Positions 27,416 through 37,067 of a stretch of DNA of 64,000 nt are shown here, in pieces. This DNA comes from an uncultured beta proteobacterium (GTDB lineage Bacteria; Pseudomonadota; Gammaproteobacteria; Burkholderiales; SG8-41), in NCBI GenBank assembly GCA_902825845.1, contig CADECM010000008.1, forward strand, positions 39,112 to 103,111, read 5' to 3'. Position numbers and translations under genes: made by a program. Below the pieces are notes generated by a model. The model did no database searches. It was given only the letters and a program-made list of their open reading frames with translations, and was not told where the DNA came from. Positions within the stretch are counted from its first letter, which is position 1, and the number at the start of each line of letters is the position of its first letter.

Positions 27416-27865
27416 ATGCCCATCAATTCAGACGACGGAATCCGCGAGTTGCTTGCAAACACCAAGACCATTGCCCTGGTCGGTGCAAGTCCGAATCCGG
27501 ATCGCGCCAGTCACGCGGTCATGCACTATATGCTGGATCGCGGTTACCACGTGATACCGGTCAATCCCAACGAGAAGGAAATTCTCGGGCAGAAAGTCTA
27601 TCCCTCGCTCAAGGACATTCAGGAGCCTGTGGACATGGTCGACGTGTTCCGCACGGCGGATGCCGCAGGGCCACTGTGTGACGAAGCGATTGCCATCGGC
27701 GCAAAGTCCGTCTGGCTGCAGCTTGGCGTAATCAATGAAGAGGGCGCCAAGCGCGCCGAAGCCGCCGGCTTGAAAGTCGTCATGGATCGCTGCCCGGCGA
27801 TCGACATGCCGCGACTTGGCATGGGCCCCCTTAATCCGCATAAGCCCAAACGCGCGCCGAAATAG
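27416..27865 (+). CDS. CoA-binding domain protein (YccU-like, CoA_binding_2)
   Basis: 149 residues from the ATG at 27416, with GGAGG 8 nt upstream; longer readings start at a TTG. A Rossmann-type CoA-binding fold is shown by IALVGASPNPDRASH, VIPVNPNE and the VDMVDVFR stretch; VWLQLGV follows. Small stand-alone members of this family bind CoA but have no defined reaction. It may be linked with the CoA-thioester catabolism around it, but it has no tight operon partner. Confidence 0.9.
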   Translation: MPINSDDGIRELLANTKTIALVGASPNPDRASHAVMHYMLDRGYHVIPVNPNEKEILGQKVYPSLKDIQEPVDMVDVFRTADAAGPLCDEAIAIGAKSVWLQLGVINEEGAKRAEAAGLKVVMDRCPAIDMPRLGMGPLNPHKPKRAPK

Positions 27866-27994
27866 ATTTCGACCCTGTCGGGCATGACGGCTCGTTGCCG
27901 CCATCACGGCGACTGGCGCGCGGCGTCCAGTGCATCCGGCCAGGAATGAATAACGTGTTGTCGATATCGCGCACGGATCACTTTCGGAAAACGC

Positions 27995-28999
27995 ATGCAA
28001 GATATGGTTACAACCCTCAAGGCTGGAATTCGCTCCGCGCGAATGCAGCGGATCATGGCGGCACTGCTCGCGGGTGTTGCCACGGCCGCCGGCGCCCAGC
28101 ACGCCTACCCGACCAAGCCGCTTCGCATCATCAGCCCCTACCCTGCCGGCGGGACAACGGACATTTTGGCGCGACTGGTCGGGCCCAGGCTCACGGAGAG
28201 TTGGGGCCAGCCGGTCATCGTCGACAACCGGCCCGGTGGCAGCACCATCATCGGCTCGGAACTCATGGTGAAATCGCCAGCCGATGGTCATACCCTGTTG
28301 TCAATACTGACCTCGCATGTGATTGTTCCCAACCTTGTGGCGACGCCCTATGACGCGGTGCGCGACTTTGCCGCCGTGGCGACCATTGCCGGCACGCAAC
28401 TCATCCTCGTGGTTCATCCCTCCGTGCCGGCCCATAACCTGCAGCAATTGATCGCCCTCGCAAAAAGCAAACCCGGCCTGCTCAACTACGCGTCCGGTGG
28501 CAGCGGTACCGTGACGCATCTGACGGGCGAATATTTCAACATGCGGGCGGGTATCCGGACGCAGCATGTTCCTTACAAGGGATCGTCCCAGGCACTCACC
28601 GATGTAGTCGGCGGTCAGGTTCATATGTACTACAGCCCGCCGATCGTCGGCCTGCCGCACATCAATAGCGGGCGGCTGAGAGCCATCCTGCTGACCGGCA
28701 CTACGCGGCTTGACGCGTTGCCGGCGCTGCGCACGGCCGCGGAATCGGGGCTCAAGGACTTTGTCGTCAACATCTGGTACGGGTTACTCGCGCCGTCTGC
28801 GACACCCAAACCCATCATCGAAAAACTGGGCTCTGGAATCGCGCAAATTCTCGCCCTGCCCGACATGCGGGAGAAACTATTGAGCCAGGGGATGACGCCG
28901 TTCATTTCCACGCCGGACCAATTTGCGGCACTGATCAAGAGTGATCATGCCAAGTTTGCCGAAATCATCAAAAAGGCAAACATCAAACTGGAACGATAA
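27995..28999 (+). CDS. Tripartite tricarboxylate transporter (TTT/Bug) substrate-binding protein
   Basis: 334 residues; an internal ATG at 28043 would give a shorter signal peptide and is a real alternative. The signal peptide (MQRIMAALLAGVATAAGAQ) is followed by the Bug start YPTKPLRIISPYPAGG, then VDNRPGGS and VPYKGSSQAL. It is a periplasmic receptor for a carboxylic acid or similar organic anion. No TctA/TctB membrane genes lie nearby, as is common for the many orphan Bug genes of Burkholderiales. It stands beside a CoA-transferase on the other strand. Confidence 0.92.
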   Translation: MQDMVTTLKAGIRSARMQRIMAALLAGVATAAGAQHAYPTKPLRIISPYPAGGTTDILARLVGPRLTESWGQPVIVDNRPGGSTIIGSELMVKSPADGHTLLSILTSHVIVPNLVATPYDAVRDFAAVATIAGTQLILVVHPSVPAHNLQQLIALAKSKPGLLNYASGGSGTVTHLTGEYFNMRAGIRTQHVPYKGSSQALTDVVGGQVHMYYSPPIVGLPHINSGRLRAILLTGTTRLDALPALRTAAESGLKDFVVNIWYGLLAPSATPKPIIEKLGSGIAQILALPDMREKLLSQGMTPFISTPDQFAALIKSDHAKFAEIIKKANIKLER

Positions 29000-29072
29000 C
29001 GCACGGGCGGCACATCGATTTGCGGCGGGAACCAGGATGCCGGAGCGCGGCATCACGCCGGCGCTGAGATGC

Positions 29073-30299
29073 TTAGTTCGAGCCGCCGGCATCTTTGACG
29101 GGCATGCCGGGACCGCGGATCACCCCCTGGCGCGCCAACGCGTCTATTTCGCTCCCGCTGTAACCCAACTCCTTCAGTATCTCGCCGCTGTTCCTGCCAG
29201 GCTCCGCAGGCGCGTGATGGCGCAATGAAAATTTATACTCGCTGCTTTCATACGGCAGCGGCGGCAAGCGGCCATTGTTGCCGCCGATCTGCGCCGGCAG
29301 CGTGCGCCCCTCGGCCATGACGTGCTCGTCTTCCATCACACTGAGCGGGGTATTGACGGGCGCCACCGTAACGCCGGCTTTTACCAGCGCATCCACCACC
29401 GCCTTGCTCTCACGATCGGCAACGGCTTTGGCAATGCGCGCCATCAGCATGTCGCGCTGCGCGCCGCGGCCCGCGTTGTACTTGAGCGCGGGATCCCCCG
29501 CCAGGTCTTCCATTCCAAGCACCGAACACGCGCGCAGCCACTGCGGATCGCTCATGATGCCGATAAACACCTGCTTGCCGCCCTTGCACGTAAACAGATC
29601 ATAGATGGCAGTGCGCCCGCCCTTGGCGCTGCGCGCGGCGGACATCGGCACCGGTTCCTCGCCGGAGAGTTGCGCATTGGACATGTGCTGCCCCACGTAA
29701 AACAGCGCAGTCTCAAACAGGCCGCCGGTGATGTGCTGACCTTTGCCGGTGGTCTGCCGTTCCAGCAAAGCTGCCATGACGCCAATAACCGCATAAGTAG
29801 CGGCCCCGATGTCGACAACGGAAGCCCCGGCGCGCAGCGGCTGGCCTGGCAGGCCCGTCATGTAGGCAAGCCCTGATGCCATTTGCCCCGGTTCGTCCAT
29901 CAATGGCCGCGCCTGATTGGGGCCCGTGAGATACCCCTTGATGCTGCAATAGACGAGGCGCGGATTGTGTTCGCGCATTCTGGCGTAACCCAACCCGAGC
30001 CGATCCATCGTGCCCGGCGCCATATTCTCGATCAGTATGTCTGCGCGCTTTATCAGGCGCAACGCCACCTCGAGCCCCGCAGGTGTCGCGATGTTCAGCG
30101 CCATGCCGCGCTTGTTGCGATTGAAATAATAGAACGATCCGTTTCGCACATTATTGGGCCGGCTCGGCGTCCCCGCATCGGTGGGTTCCACCTTGACCAC
30201 GTCGGCACCCATATCGCCAAAAATAAGCCCCGCCGTCGGGCCCGAGATGATCTGCCCGAATTCGACAACATGCATTCCCGCAAGCGGCAAGCGGCTCAT
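29073..30299 (-). CDS. CaiB/BaiF family (class III) CoA-transferase
   Basis: 408 residues with GDMGADVVKVEP at residues 28-39 and the expected nucleophile Asp163 in VVDIGAATYA. It transfers CoA to a carboxylic acid. Convergent with the Bug gene at 27995, suggesting uptake and activation of the same acid, though the facing orientation argues against a shared transcript. The upstream region is about 500 bp without genes. Confidence 0.92.
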   Translation of the reverse strand: MSRLPLAGMHVVEFGQIISGPTAGLIFGDMGADVVKVEPTDAGTPSRPNNVRNGSFYYFNRNKRGMALNIATPAGLEVALRLIKRADILIENMAPGTMDRLGLGYARMREHNPRLVYCSIKGYLTGPNQARPLMDEPGQMASGLAYMTGLPGQPLRAGASVVDIGAATYAVIGVMAALLERQTTGKGQHITGGLFETALFYVGQHMSNAQLSGEEPVPMSAARSAKGGRTAIYDLFTCKGGKQVFIGIMSDPQWLRACSVLGMEDLAGDPALKYNAGRGAQRDMLMARIAKAVADRESKAVVDALVKAGVTVAPVNTPLSVMEDEHVMAEGRTLPAQIGGNNGRLPPLPYESSEYKFSLRHHAPAEPGRNSGEILKELGYSGSEIDALARQGVIRGPGMPVKDAGGSN

Positions 30300-30807
30300 T
30301 GTGCAACCCCGCCAGGAACTGTCGCGCCTGTAATGAGCGTTTCGAAACCCGGGTAAGTATCACCTTGTTGCATAGCCAACAGCCTCCAGAAAATGGGTCA
30401 ATTGCGTTGAATCCGCCCGCAGGGTAACTTGGGAATGTACGCCTTGGATGAACGGGATGCAATGTCATCACCATCTACATTGTGAAGGCCGCCGGCGATC
30501 CGCTTCACCAGTATCGCGTGCTGTTGCGCAAACCGTACTCATTCTGCCGCAGCCCGCTCCAACCAAGGTTCGACCGTAGATCATTATTATCACCTCACCC
30601 AGACAGGCGTCACCCACTAGCCACAGCACGCCGTGATTGGCCGTAGGCAGAAAAAATCCAGCGATCCCTTGCAAATTATTGTTTTTAATCGTTTTTCAGG
30701 CGCCTTGGGGCCGTTGGCAATCGGAGGATGGCGTCATCGACGTCTATATGCGTGGTTACCGATGAATACGCCCAGGTATGTCCGCCCGTTCTCTAGACAT
30801 CGTCTGT
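30300..30807. other. Non-coding stretch with a partial AT-rich repeat
   Basis: About 510 bp. Open frames here have no recognisable family. It holds a partial AT-rich repeat at 30672-30697 and probably the promoter of the CoA-transferase gene. Confidence 0.5.
30672..30697 (-). repeat. AT-rich dispersed repeat, copy 7 (partial)
   Basis: On the minus strand GATTAAAAACAATAATTTGC matches only the left and middle part of the family core; the CTTA block is changed to ATTTG. Confidence 0.5.
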
Positions 30808-32274
30808 TTAATTCGCATCACGCCGCGGATGCAGCAGGTCACATCCCAGCTTCCACGCATCGCGAAGCAGTGGTCTTGCAATGATCCACAACACGCCCAG
30901 ATAAGTAATCGCGCCGACCAATATGGCGGAAGCCAGTCGCAGGAACTCAGGGAGGGCGTTCGTCAGCAACGCACGGCAACCATACACCGACGCCACCATG
31001 CATAACCCGGCAACCACGGGTCGCGTCACCGTGCGCAGCATTGCAAATTGCGAAGTATTCATCGCCCGCGCTGTCAGCCAGTTCGAAAACAGGAAAACCG
31101 GAGGGTAGGCCAGACTCCACGCCCATGCAGCGCCGTGCAGACCATCCAGATACGCACCAACGCCTACGGCAGATGGCAGCAGAATACACGCCAGAACCTG
31201 TTCGTACGTTGCCGCTTGCGGCATGCCGATCGCCGTGGTCACGCTATTGTTGAATGCGCTCAACATACGCAACGGCGCTACGATAGAGAGCATTGCCAGG
31301 GGCAATGCGGCCTGCCGCCACTTTTCACCCAGCACCACACCCACGAATTCCGGCGCTATCGAAGCCAGGCCCCAGCACACGCTGAAACCGTACAAGGCCA
31401 GCAGCGCCGCAGCGGAACGGTGCGTTAGTTGAACCTCGCGCAAATCGGATTGCAGCCGTGAAAGGATCGGGAATGCGATCCGGTTGACAGCCTCCATGAC
31501 CTTGCCTGCCGGCAGCATCGCGAGTTGCGCGGACACGTTATAAAAACCCAGCGCGGATACATGCAGCAGCCGCCCCAGTACCAGTTGATCCGCCTGGCCG
31601 GACCAGTACCACAGGAAACGCGTGGCAAGCGCGTGGCCGCTGACCCGTACCATGGGCCTGATCGTATCCATGCGTAGCCGACCTGGCCACACCACGCCCC
31701 CGTGAAACATTATCCATACCGCTGAACGCCCCAGTGCGCTGGTTAACGCGCCGGCGACCAGAGCCCACACACCTGCCCCCATCAAAGCCGCGCCTAGCGT
31801 CGCCACCGACCCGGCCACGCCACCCGCAAGGTGTCCGAGAGAAACCGGCTTGAACTTCAATGCGCGCTCGAGCAGTGCCAGTGGTACCATGGCCATCGCC
31901 GCAATAAATAATTCCAGTGTCAGCATTCTCATCACGGGCGTCACTTCGGGCTCGTCAAAGAAAACGGCAATCACCGGCGCCAGCACGATGATGACCAGCG
32001 CGATCATCGCATTGAGCATGAGCACCAGGGTAACCGCCATGCGGGTTTGGTGTTCGCCAAGGGCTGGCGCCTGCACCAGCGCCACACCCAATCCCAGTTC
32101 GGAGAACAATGTGATGAACCCGCTCACCAGCAATGCAATCGCGAACACCCCGTAGTCCGCCGGGTCCAGCAGACGCATTACCAATAGGGTAATGGGCCAG
32201 GTTACCAACTGCAGCCCCACGCGGGCCGCCAGAACCCATCGGGCGCCGCTAAGCGCAACCTGCCGCAGCGCCAT
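30808..32274 (-). CDS. Polysaccharide flippase (Wzx/oligosaccharide-repeat exporter family)
   Basis: 488 residues with about 12-14 hydrophobic segments; the first (VTWPITLLVMRLLDPADYGV) has the form usual in this family. It would move a lipid-linked oligosaccharide across the inner membrane. Its ATG overlaps the stop of the asparagine-synthase gene by one base (TGATG), so the two are coupled. No glycosyltransferase or polymerase gene is present, so this looks like part of a scattered or reduced surface-polysaccharide locus. Confidence 0.88.
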   Translation of the reverse strand: MALRQVALSGARWVLAARVGLQLVTWPITLLVMRLLDPADYGVFAIALLVSGFITLFSELGLGVALVQAPALGEHQTRMAVTLVLMLNAMIALVIIVLAPVIAVFFDEPEVTPVMRMLTLELFIAAMAMVPLALLERALKFKPVSLGHLAGGVAGSVATLGAALMGAGVWALVAGALTSALGRSAVWIMFHGGVVWPGRLRMDTIRPMVRVSGHALATRFLWYWSGQADQLVLGRLLHVSALGFYNVSAQLAMLPAGKVMEAVNRIAFPILSRLQSDLREVQLTHRSAAALLALYGFSVCWGLASIAPEFVGVVLGEKWRQAALPLAMLSIVAPLRMLSAFNNSVTTAIGMPQAATYEQVLACILLPSAVGVGAYLDGLHGAAWAWSLAYPPVFLFSNWLTARAMNTSQFAMLRTVTRPVVAGLCMVASVYGCRALLTNALPEFLRLASAILVGAITYLGVLWIIARPLLRDAWKLGCDLLHPRRDAN

Positions 32275-34163
32275 CAGAGCATCGCCGCTCGGTTTTGCCG
32301 TGGCAGATCCGTCAACCAGAGCTCCATTTGCGCCAGTTCGAACAATGTATCCGTATCCGCAGCGCGCGGCGGTCGCTCAAGCAGCTGCCGCACAAAAGTC
32401 CCGTTATAGATGCCACGCTCTCTGTACGCCTGGTCGAGCGTCAAGTTTTTGCACAAGTCGTGCAAAGATTTCGCCATGCTTTCACTGTCGCCCACGGGAA
32501 AGCCAAACTTGTAGACACGTTCACTTACCGATGGGGGCACTCGCGTCGCGGCAACCTGCCGCAGGGCCACCTTGTTCAGTCCCTGCACAAAACGCAGCCG
32601 GTCCGGCATGCGCAATGCATGTTCCACGACGCGGTAATCGGTGAAGGGCAGTCGCGCCTCTACCGAATGGTGCATCGAGCTGCGATCCTCGATGCGCAAG
32701 TACATGGGCAACGGCCACACCGCCACCGCGTGACACAGACTGCCCTGCAACCGCTGTGGCGCACGCGGCCACTGCCGTGGCAGTCCTGTCACTGCCGGCG
32801 AAAAAAGCCCGCTGGAATCAGGCCTTGTGCTTGCCGCCTTAAGCGCACGAAGGCCTCGATAGGCAGCCGTGGATGAAACAGCAAAACGCAGTGCACTCAG
32901 GACCGTGTCACGGACGACTTGCGCCACCCCATGGCCATGCACGCGCGCGCTGGCCCGCACATCCGCCACCAATGTCTTCCACTGCAAATCGACAAGCAGA
33001 CTGTGCCAATACCGCTGCTGAAAGTGCCGATAGCCGCCAAATATCTCGTCCGCCCCCTGGCCGCCCAGCAACACTTTCACGCCATGTTCACGCGCCAGAC
33101 CGAACAAGGCATAATTTGCCACTGGCGCCAATGAATGCACCGGTTCACCATTGGCCCGTATCACCTTGGGCAACAAATCTGCCACGCGCAACTGCGACTC
33201 CTGAATGGTATGCAATCGCACACCGGTTTGCGCCACGGTATCGGCGATAAGCTGACGCTCATCGTAGGACTGATCCTGGTAGGAGAAGGCCATCAATTCG
33301 TGCCGCCCCTGTTTCGCCGCTTCACAGACGAGCAAGGACGAGTCTATGCCGCCGGAGAGCGTGAAGCCCACCGGCACGTCGCTGCGCATCCTCAGCGTGA
33401 CGGCATCGCTTACCAGCGCACCGAGTTCCGCGACCCAATCGGCATCGCTGCGCCGGGATGAGGTGGAAAGTGCGTTGCCTTCGTCAGGCAATGCCCAGTA
33501 CGCGCTGTGTCGTACGCCGGCTTCGGCATTGGCTGTCAACCTGTGCGCCGCAGGAACCTGCCGAATACCAACCAGACACGTACCACCGTCGTGGTCCATC
33601 CAGCCGTCGAGCAGGCCATCCCGTATACGTTCCCAATCCGGCGCCAATGCCATCAAGCCGGTAGCGGCGACTGCACCCGGTTCGGAGGCGAGCACAATCC
33701 ACTCACCGTTTTGCCAGTAATAAAGAGGCTTGACGCCCAGACGGTCACGCGCGCCGAACAACGAGCCATCACGTCGATCGTAAACGAGAAAAGAAAACAT
33801 GCCATTGAGGCGGTGTACACAGTCGGGGCCCCATTCACGCCAGGCTGCGAGGAGCACCTCGGTATCGCTGGACGACCGGAACCGCTGGCCGAGCTTGACG
33901 AGATCTCGGGACAATTCCCGATAGTTGTATATCTCACCGTTGAACACCAACGTGTGCCGGCCGTCCTCAGTAGTCATCGGCTGGTGCCCACCCGCACTCA
34001 GGTCTATGATCGCCAGGCGGCGAAATCCCATGGCCATGGAACCGCTGAAGTATTCGCCGGCGTCATCGGGACCGCGATGTTCCAGCGCTTGCATGGCGTT
34101 GCGCAGTCGATCCGGCTCAATCGATTGCCCTTGCCTTCCGAAGACCGCTATCCAACCGCACAT
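32274..34163 (-). CDS. asnB: Asparagine synthase (glutamine-hydrolysing)
   Basis: 629 residues from the ATG at 34161-34163, which places the nucleophilic Cys at position 2 (MCGWIAVFG) as required for a class II amidotransferase; the longer frame is rejected. The glutaminase domain covers about residues 2-200. The synthetase domain has the ATP-binding loop SGGIDSSLLV. It makes asparagine or amidates a surface-polymer precursor; members encoded beside flippases are usually polysaccharide-cluster enzymes. Translationally coupled to the flippase downstream. Confidence 0.9.
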   Translation of the reverse strand: MCGWIAVFGRQGQSIEPDRLRNAMQALEHRGPDDAGEYFSGSMAMGFRRLAIIDLSAGGHQPMTTEDGRHTLVFNGEIYNYRELSRDLVKLGQRFRSSSDTEVLLAAWREWGPDCVHRLNGMFSFLVYDRRDGSLFGARDRLGVKPLYYWQNGEWIVLASEPGAVAATGLMALAPDWERIRDGLLDGWMDHDGGTCLVGIRQVPAAHRLTANAEAGVRHSAYWALPDEGNALSTSSRRSDADWVAELGALVSDAVTLRMRSDVPVGFTLSGGIDSSLLVCEAAKQGRHELMAFSYQDQSYDERQLIADTVAQTGVRLHTIQESQLRVADLLPKVIRANGEPVHSLAPVANYALFGLAREHGVKVLLGGQGADEIFGGYRHFQQRYWHSLLVDLQWKTLVADVRASARVHGHGVAQVVRDTVLSALRFAVSSTAAYRGLRALKAASTRPDSSGLFSPAVTGLPRQWPRAPQRLQGSLCHAVAVWPLPMYLRIEDRSSMHHSVEARLPFTDYRVVEHALRMPDRLRFVQGLNKVALRQVAATRVPPSVSERVYKFGFPVGDSESMAKSLHDLCKNLTLDQAYRERGIYNGTFVRQLLERPPRAADTDTLFELAQMELWLTDLPRQNRAAML

Positions 34164-35031
34164 GCTCAGGAACGGCCCCAGCCAATATTGCGCAATGTTC
34201 GCCCGTGGTCGATGCACGCGCACAGAATCATTGTGGCGTAGCCAGTCACGGGTTTGGTCATCCAGCGCGGCGGAATGACTTCGCTTCGCGGCGACACAGC
34301 ACTTTGCGCATGCAGTGCCCATGGCGATTGCGGGCAGTCCGCAAACAGGCTATTGAACTGAAGTCGTCGGCCCACGATGAATTTCACTCCCTTATTTTTT
34401 TGTGGCCGACTCGCATTCGAACTACTGCCCGTGCGATTCTCTCCTCGTACCACTTGGCGATAGTATAGTTTTGATTCGGTTTCTAGGGCATGCCATTGTC
34501 GATGATTCGGAAATAATGCAGTAGCAGCCAACCGCCGCGCTCACCAGTTCAATGGTTCGCTTTTGCGGTATTGACCGTCACTCGTTTTCGCGCATTCCGG
34601 GCCGGCGGCCCCCTACCAGCCGACACACACCGACTGCAGGCAGAACGCAATCCACAGTAACAGACTGATATCAAAGGCATTTCCTGGTACAGTCTGAAGG
34701 GAAACCGTTGTGACTTCCGCCCCCCCACAATCGCCGCGTCAGGAATTACCTGACAGGAGACAGCTCTACGGCAAGTTCCTGGCCAAAATCTCATTGCGTG
34801 CCGATAACGGATATTTCCAAAATCGACTTGGACCGGTAACGGGCGATCAGTGCCGGGATGGGTGATGCAATCACGCCACAGCGCGCGCTGCGCTACCCTT
34901 GCATGCGCCATGTTCGTGGCTTTGCAATATGTCGTTCGCCATCGGTGGGCGCCGGGACCGCACTTTCTTCCCGCGCGTACCGCAAGTATCATGCGCACCT
35001 GAATTCATCATCCATTCTCAAGGAGCAATCA
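34164..35031. other. Long non-coding stretch upstream of asnB and the ADH-like gene
   Basis: About 870 bp between divergent genes, the longest gene-free stretch in the window. Frames such as 34549-34998 (minus) are Arg/Cys-rich, lack a ribosome site and match no family I know. There is a short perfect inverted repeat, GTCAGGAATTACCTGAC, at 34738-34754 that could be an operator. Promoters for both flanking genes should lie here. Confidence 0.5.
34738..34754. promoter_or_regulatory. Possible operator palindrome
   Basis: A 6-bp inverted repeat, GTCAGG and CCTGAC, around AATTA lies about 280 bp upstream of the ADH-like gene. Form and spacing would suit a dimeric regulator, but no regulator gene is in the window and one occurrence proves little. 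Confidence 0.25.
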
Positions 35032-36228
35032 ATGGAAACCGCAGCCCCGTTCAGGCACCGTTCCTACACGCTAAGCCTGCACGCCGGCAAAGGCGCCATC
35101 GATGCACTGCGGGGTGAGGTCGATCGAAGCAGGGCAAAACGTGCGTTTGTGGTATGTGGCAAGTCGGTTGCCCACAAGACCGACCTGGTATCCCGCGTCA
35201 GTACCAACCTTGGCGACAAGTTCGCCGGCGTCTTCGATGGCGTCGAGACATCTTCGCCACTGCCCTCGGTGCTCGCCGGCGCCGCCGCCGCACGCGAGGC
35301 AGGCGCCGACCTGATTGTGGCCGTCGGCGGCGGCAGCGCGATGGTTACCGCACGCGCGATCATCATCCTGCTTGCCGAAAAAGGCGACATTCACGAGATC
35401 TGCACGCAGTACCCGCCTGGCAAGGCGCCGCTGAGTCCAAAGCTGTTGGCGCCCAAGATTCCGAACATCCTGGTGCTCACCACGCCAAGCACGGCGATGA
35501 CACGAGCCGGGACCGCTGTAAAGGATGTCAAAAGCAGCCACCGCCTGGAATTGTTCGATCCCAAGACTCGTCCGTTTGCGATGATCTGGGACGACGACGC
35601 GCTGCTCACCGCGCCAGCCGATCTTTATTTGAGCACGGCAGCATCGGCATTCAGCGGAATCGCCGCGAGCGCGGCCTCGCCGCGCATCAATCCGCTGTCG
35701 CTTGCGGATTTGCTGCATGCACTACGGCTTTCACTGGAGAGCCTGCCGCTGATGCGCACCGATCCATCGAATGCCACGGCGCGCATGAATCTGGTCGCCG
35801 CATCGTTTCTCAGCAATCGCGCGCTCGATGCCATGCGCGGGCGCGCCTTTGGCCTGATTTCATCGTTCGGGCACGTCATCGACACACTGTACGATCACAT
35901 CAGCCACGGTGACGCCAGTTCACTGACCACGGCCTGGTGCATGCGCTTCAATCTCGAACAAACTGCTGGCGGTCTGGCAAGACTGGCAAAAGCGCTGGGC
36001 GCGGCCGGCGATCTGCCGGAGATGGCGGCGGCACGGCGGGCGCCGGATATTATCGAAGACTTCTACCGCGGCCTTGGTATGCCCGTACGGCTGCGGGATG
36101 CCAATATTCCACAGCGTGACGTCGAACGCATCGCGCGCGATGCGATGGGCGATTTTTACCTGCACCAGAATGCGCGCAAGATTGAATCACAGTCGGAACT
36201 GACGGAATTGCTGCGGCAGATGTGGTGA
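35032..36228 (+). CDS. Iron-containing alcohol dehydrogenase/maleylacetate reductase-like protein with altered active site
   Basis: 398 residues from the ATG at 35032 (AAGGAG 6 nt upstream). The overall fold is that of Fe-ADH: VVAVGGGSAM at residues 96-104, LVLTTPSTAMT, then the helical domain with SFGHVID and HISHGDASS. Two of four metal-ligand positions seem lost (Ser205 for Asp, Gly209 for His), while His281 and His292 remain. After GGGS the usual Asp and Lys are Val105 and Arg108. So metal use and perhaps cofactor differ, or it has a non-dehydrogenase role. The hotdog genes follow after about 410 bp. Confidence 0.82.
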   Translation: METAAPFRHRSYTLSLHAGKGAIDALRGEVDRSRAKRAFVVCGKSVAHKTDLVSRVSTNLGDKFAGVFDGVETSSPLPSVLAGAAAAREAGADLIVAVGGGSAMVTARAIIILLAEKGDIHEICTQYPPGKAPLSPKLLAPKIPNILVLTTPSTAMTRAGTAVKDVKSSHRLELFDPKTRPFAMIWDDDALLTAPADLYLSTAASAFSGIAASAASPRINPLSLADLLHALRLSLESLPLMRTDPSNATARMNLVAASFLSNRALDAMRGRAFGLISSFGHVIDTLYDHISHGDASSLTTAWCMRFNLEQTAGGLARLAKALGAAGDLPEMAAARRAPDIIEDFYRGLGMPVRLRDANIPQRDVERIARDAMGDFYLHQNARKIESQSELTELLRQMW

Positions 36229-36641
36229 CGCGCGCAGTAGTCTGAGGTGTTACGGTGCTGTGCCGCCATGCACTGAGACCCCTGATCGGCGGTTGCGAGA
36301 ATATCGGTGTCGTCGCATATCGCAAGGAACTGCGGCACAGCAGCGAGTTCGCTTTTCCGTCCGTCGTGGCGAGCTCGCACGCCGCGTCGGGAGTGAGCTA
36401 CGTCATCAACACTGCCTGGGCGATGACTTATGCGCGCATGGGCAGGTTAGGGAACGGAACACGGGCTGGTTCCGCACTTTGGATGCCATGCGAACGGTCC
36501 CGCGCTGCAGCGCCGGACACCCGATGGTGTACTATTACGCAACCGGTCCGGGCGCACTGTGCGCCGGATTTGTCGGTTGACGGGCTACTTGCCGGCAGCT
36601 GGACAGTTGGTGCATCGGCCACATTGAGAAAGGAAGCGAAT
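36229..36641. other. Gene-free stretch before the hotdog pair
   Basis: About 410 bp. A frame continuous with the first hotdog gene extends back to 36255, but its translation looks non-coding and the gene has its own ribosome site. Presumably promoter region; no clear elements named. Confidence 0.45.
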
Positions 36642-37067
36642 ATGGCGCAAACACATGAGGAACACAAAACCAGATTGCTGGACTGGAATACCTTGGTAAT
36701 CGGCGAACGACTGCCCACCTTGTCGTATGTTCTAACCCAGGAAATGGTCGACGAATTTCGCAAGGGGGTAATGGACCCGGAGGCGGCCTATCCCACCATT
36801 TCGCAAAAAGTGGACGTGCGTCCGTACCATCTGGTGTACCACGACGACGGCTCGGTCAATGCGCGCTGCGCCTTTTACTGCTACAACCCGCCGGTTCCGG
36901 GGAAGAAGATCACCGTGCACGCATGGATCGCCGACAAATACGCGCGCCGCGGAAAAAATTACATCGTCACACAGGCTGTTTCCGTAGACGAGGATGGCCG
37001 CTTGCTGGACCGCGTCATTACGCATGAACTCAAGCAACCTTCGGAGGTGGGCAAGAAATGGCAATAG
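36642..37067 (+). CDS. MaoC/hotdog-fold dehydratase-like protein, first of a pair
   Basis: 141 residues from the ATG at 36642 (AAAGGAAG upstream). The pattern (TQEMVDEFRKG, YNPPVPGKKI, YIVTQAVSVDEDGRLLDRV) fits a hotdog domain of the acyl-dehydratase type. No clear D-x-N-P-x-H catalytic motif, so it is probably the non-catalytic or substrate-binding half. The next gene starts inside its last codons, so the two products likely form one hetero-oligomer acting on an enoyl- or hydroxyacyl-CoA. Confidence 0.78.
   Translation: MAQTHEEHKTRLLDWNTLVIGERLPTLSYVLTQEMVDEFRKGVMDPEAAYPTISQKVDVRPYHLVYHDDGSVNARCAFYCYNPPVPGKKITVHAWIADKYARRGKNYIVTQAVSVDEDGRLLDRVITHELKQPSEVGKKWQ

Noticed and set aside
34549..34998. 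149-codon minus-strand frame in the asnB upstream region
   Set aside because: Arg/Cys-rich, no ribosome site, no recognisable family.
36255..36641. Long N-terminal extension of the first hotdog gene
   Set aside because: The sequence before ATG 36642 reads as non-coding, and a good ribosome site directly precedes that ATG.
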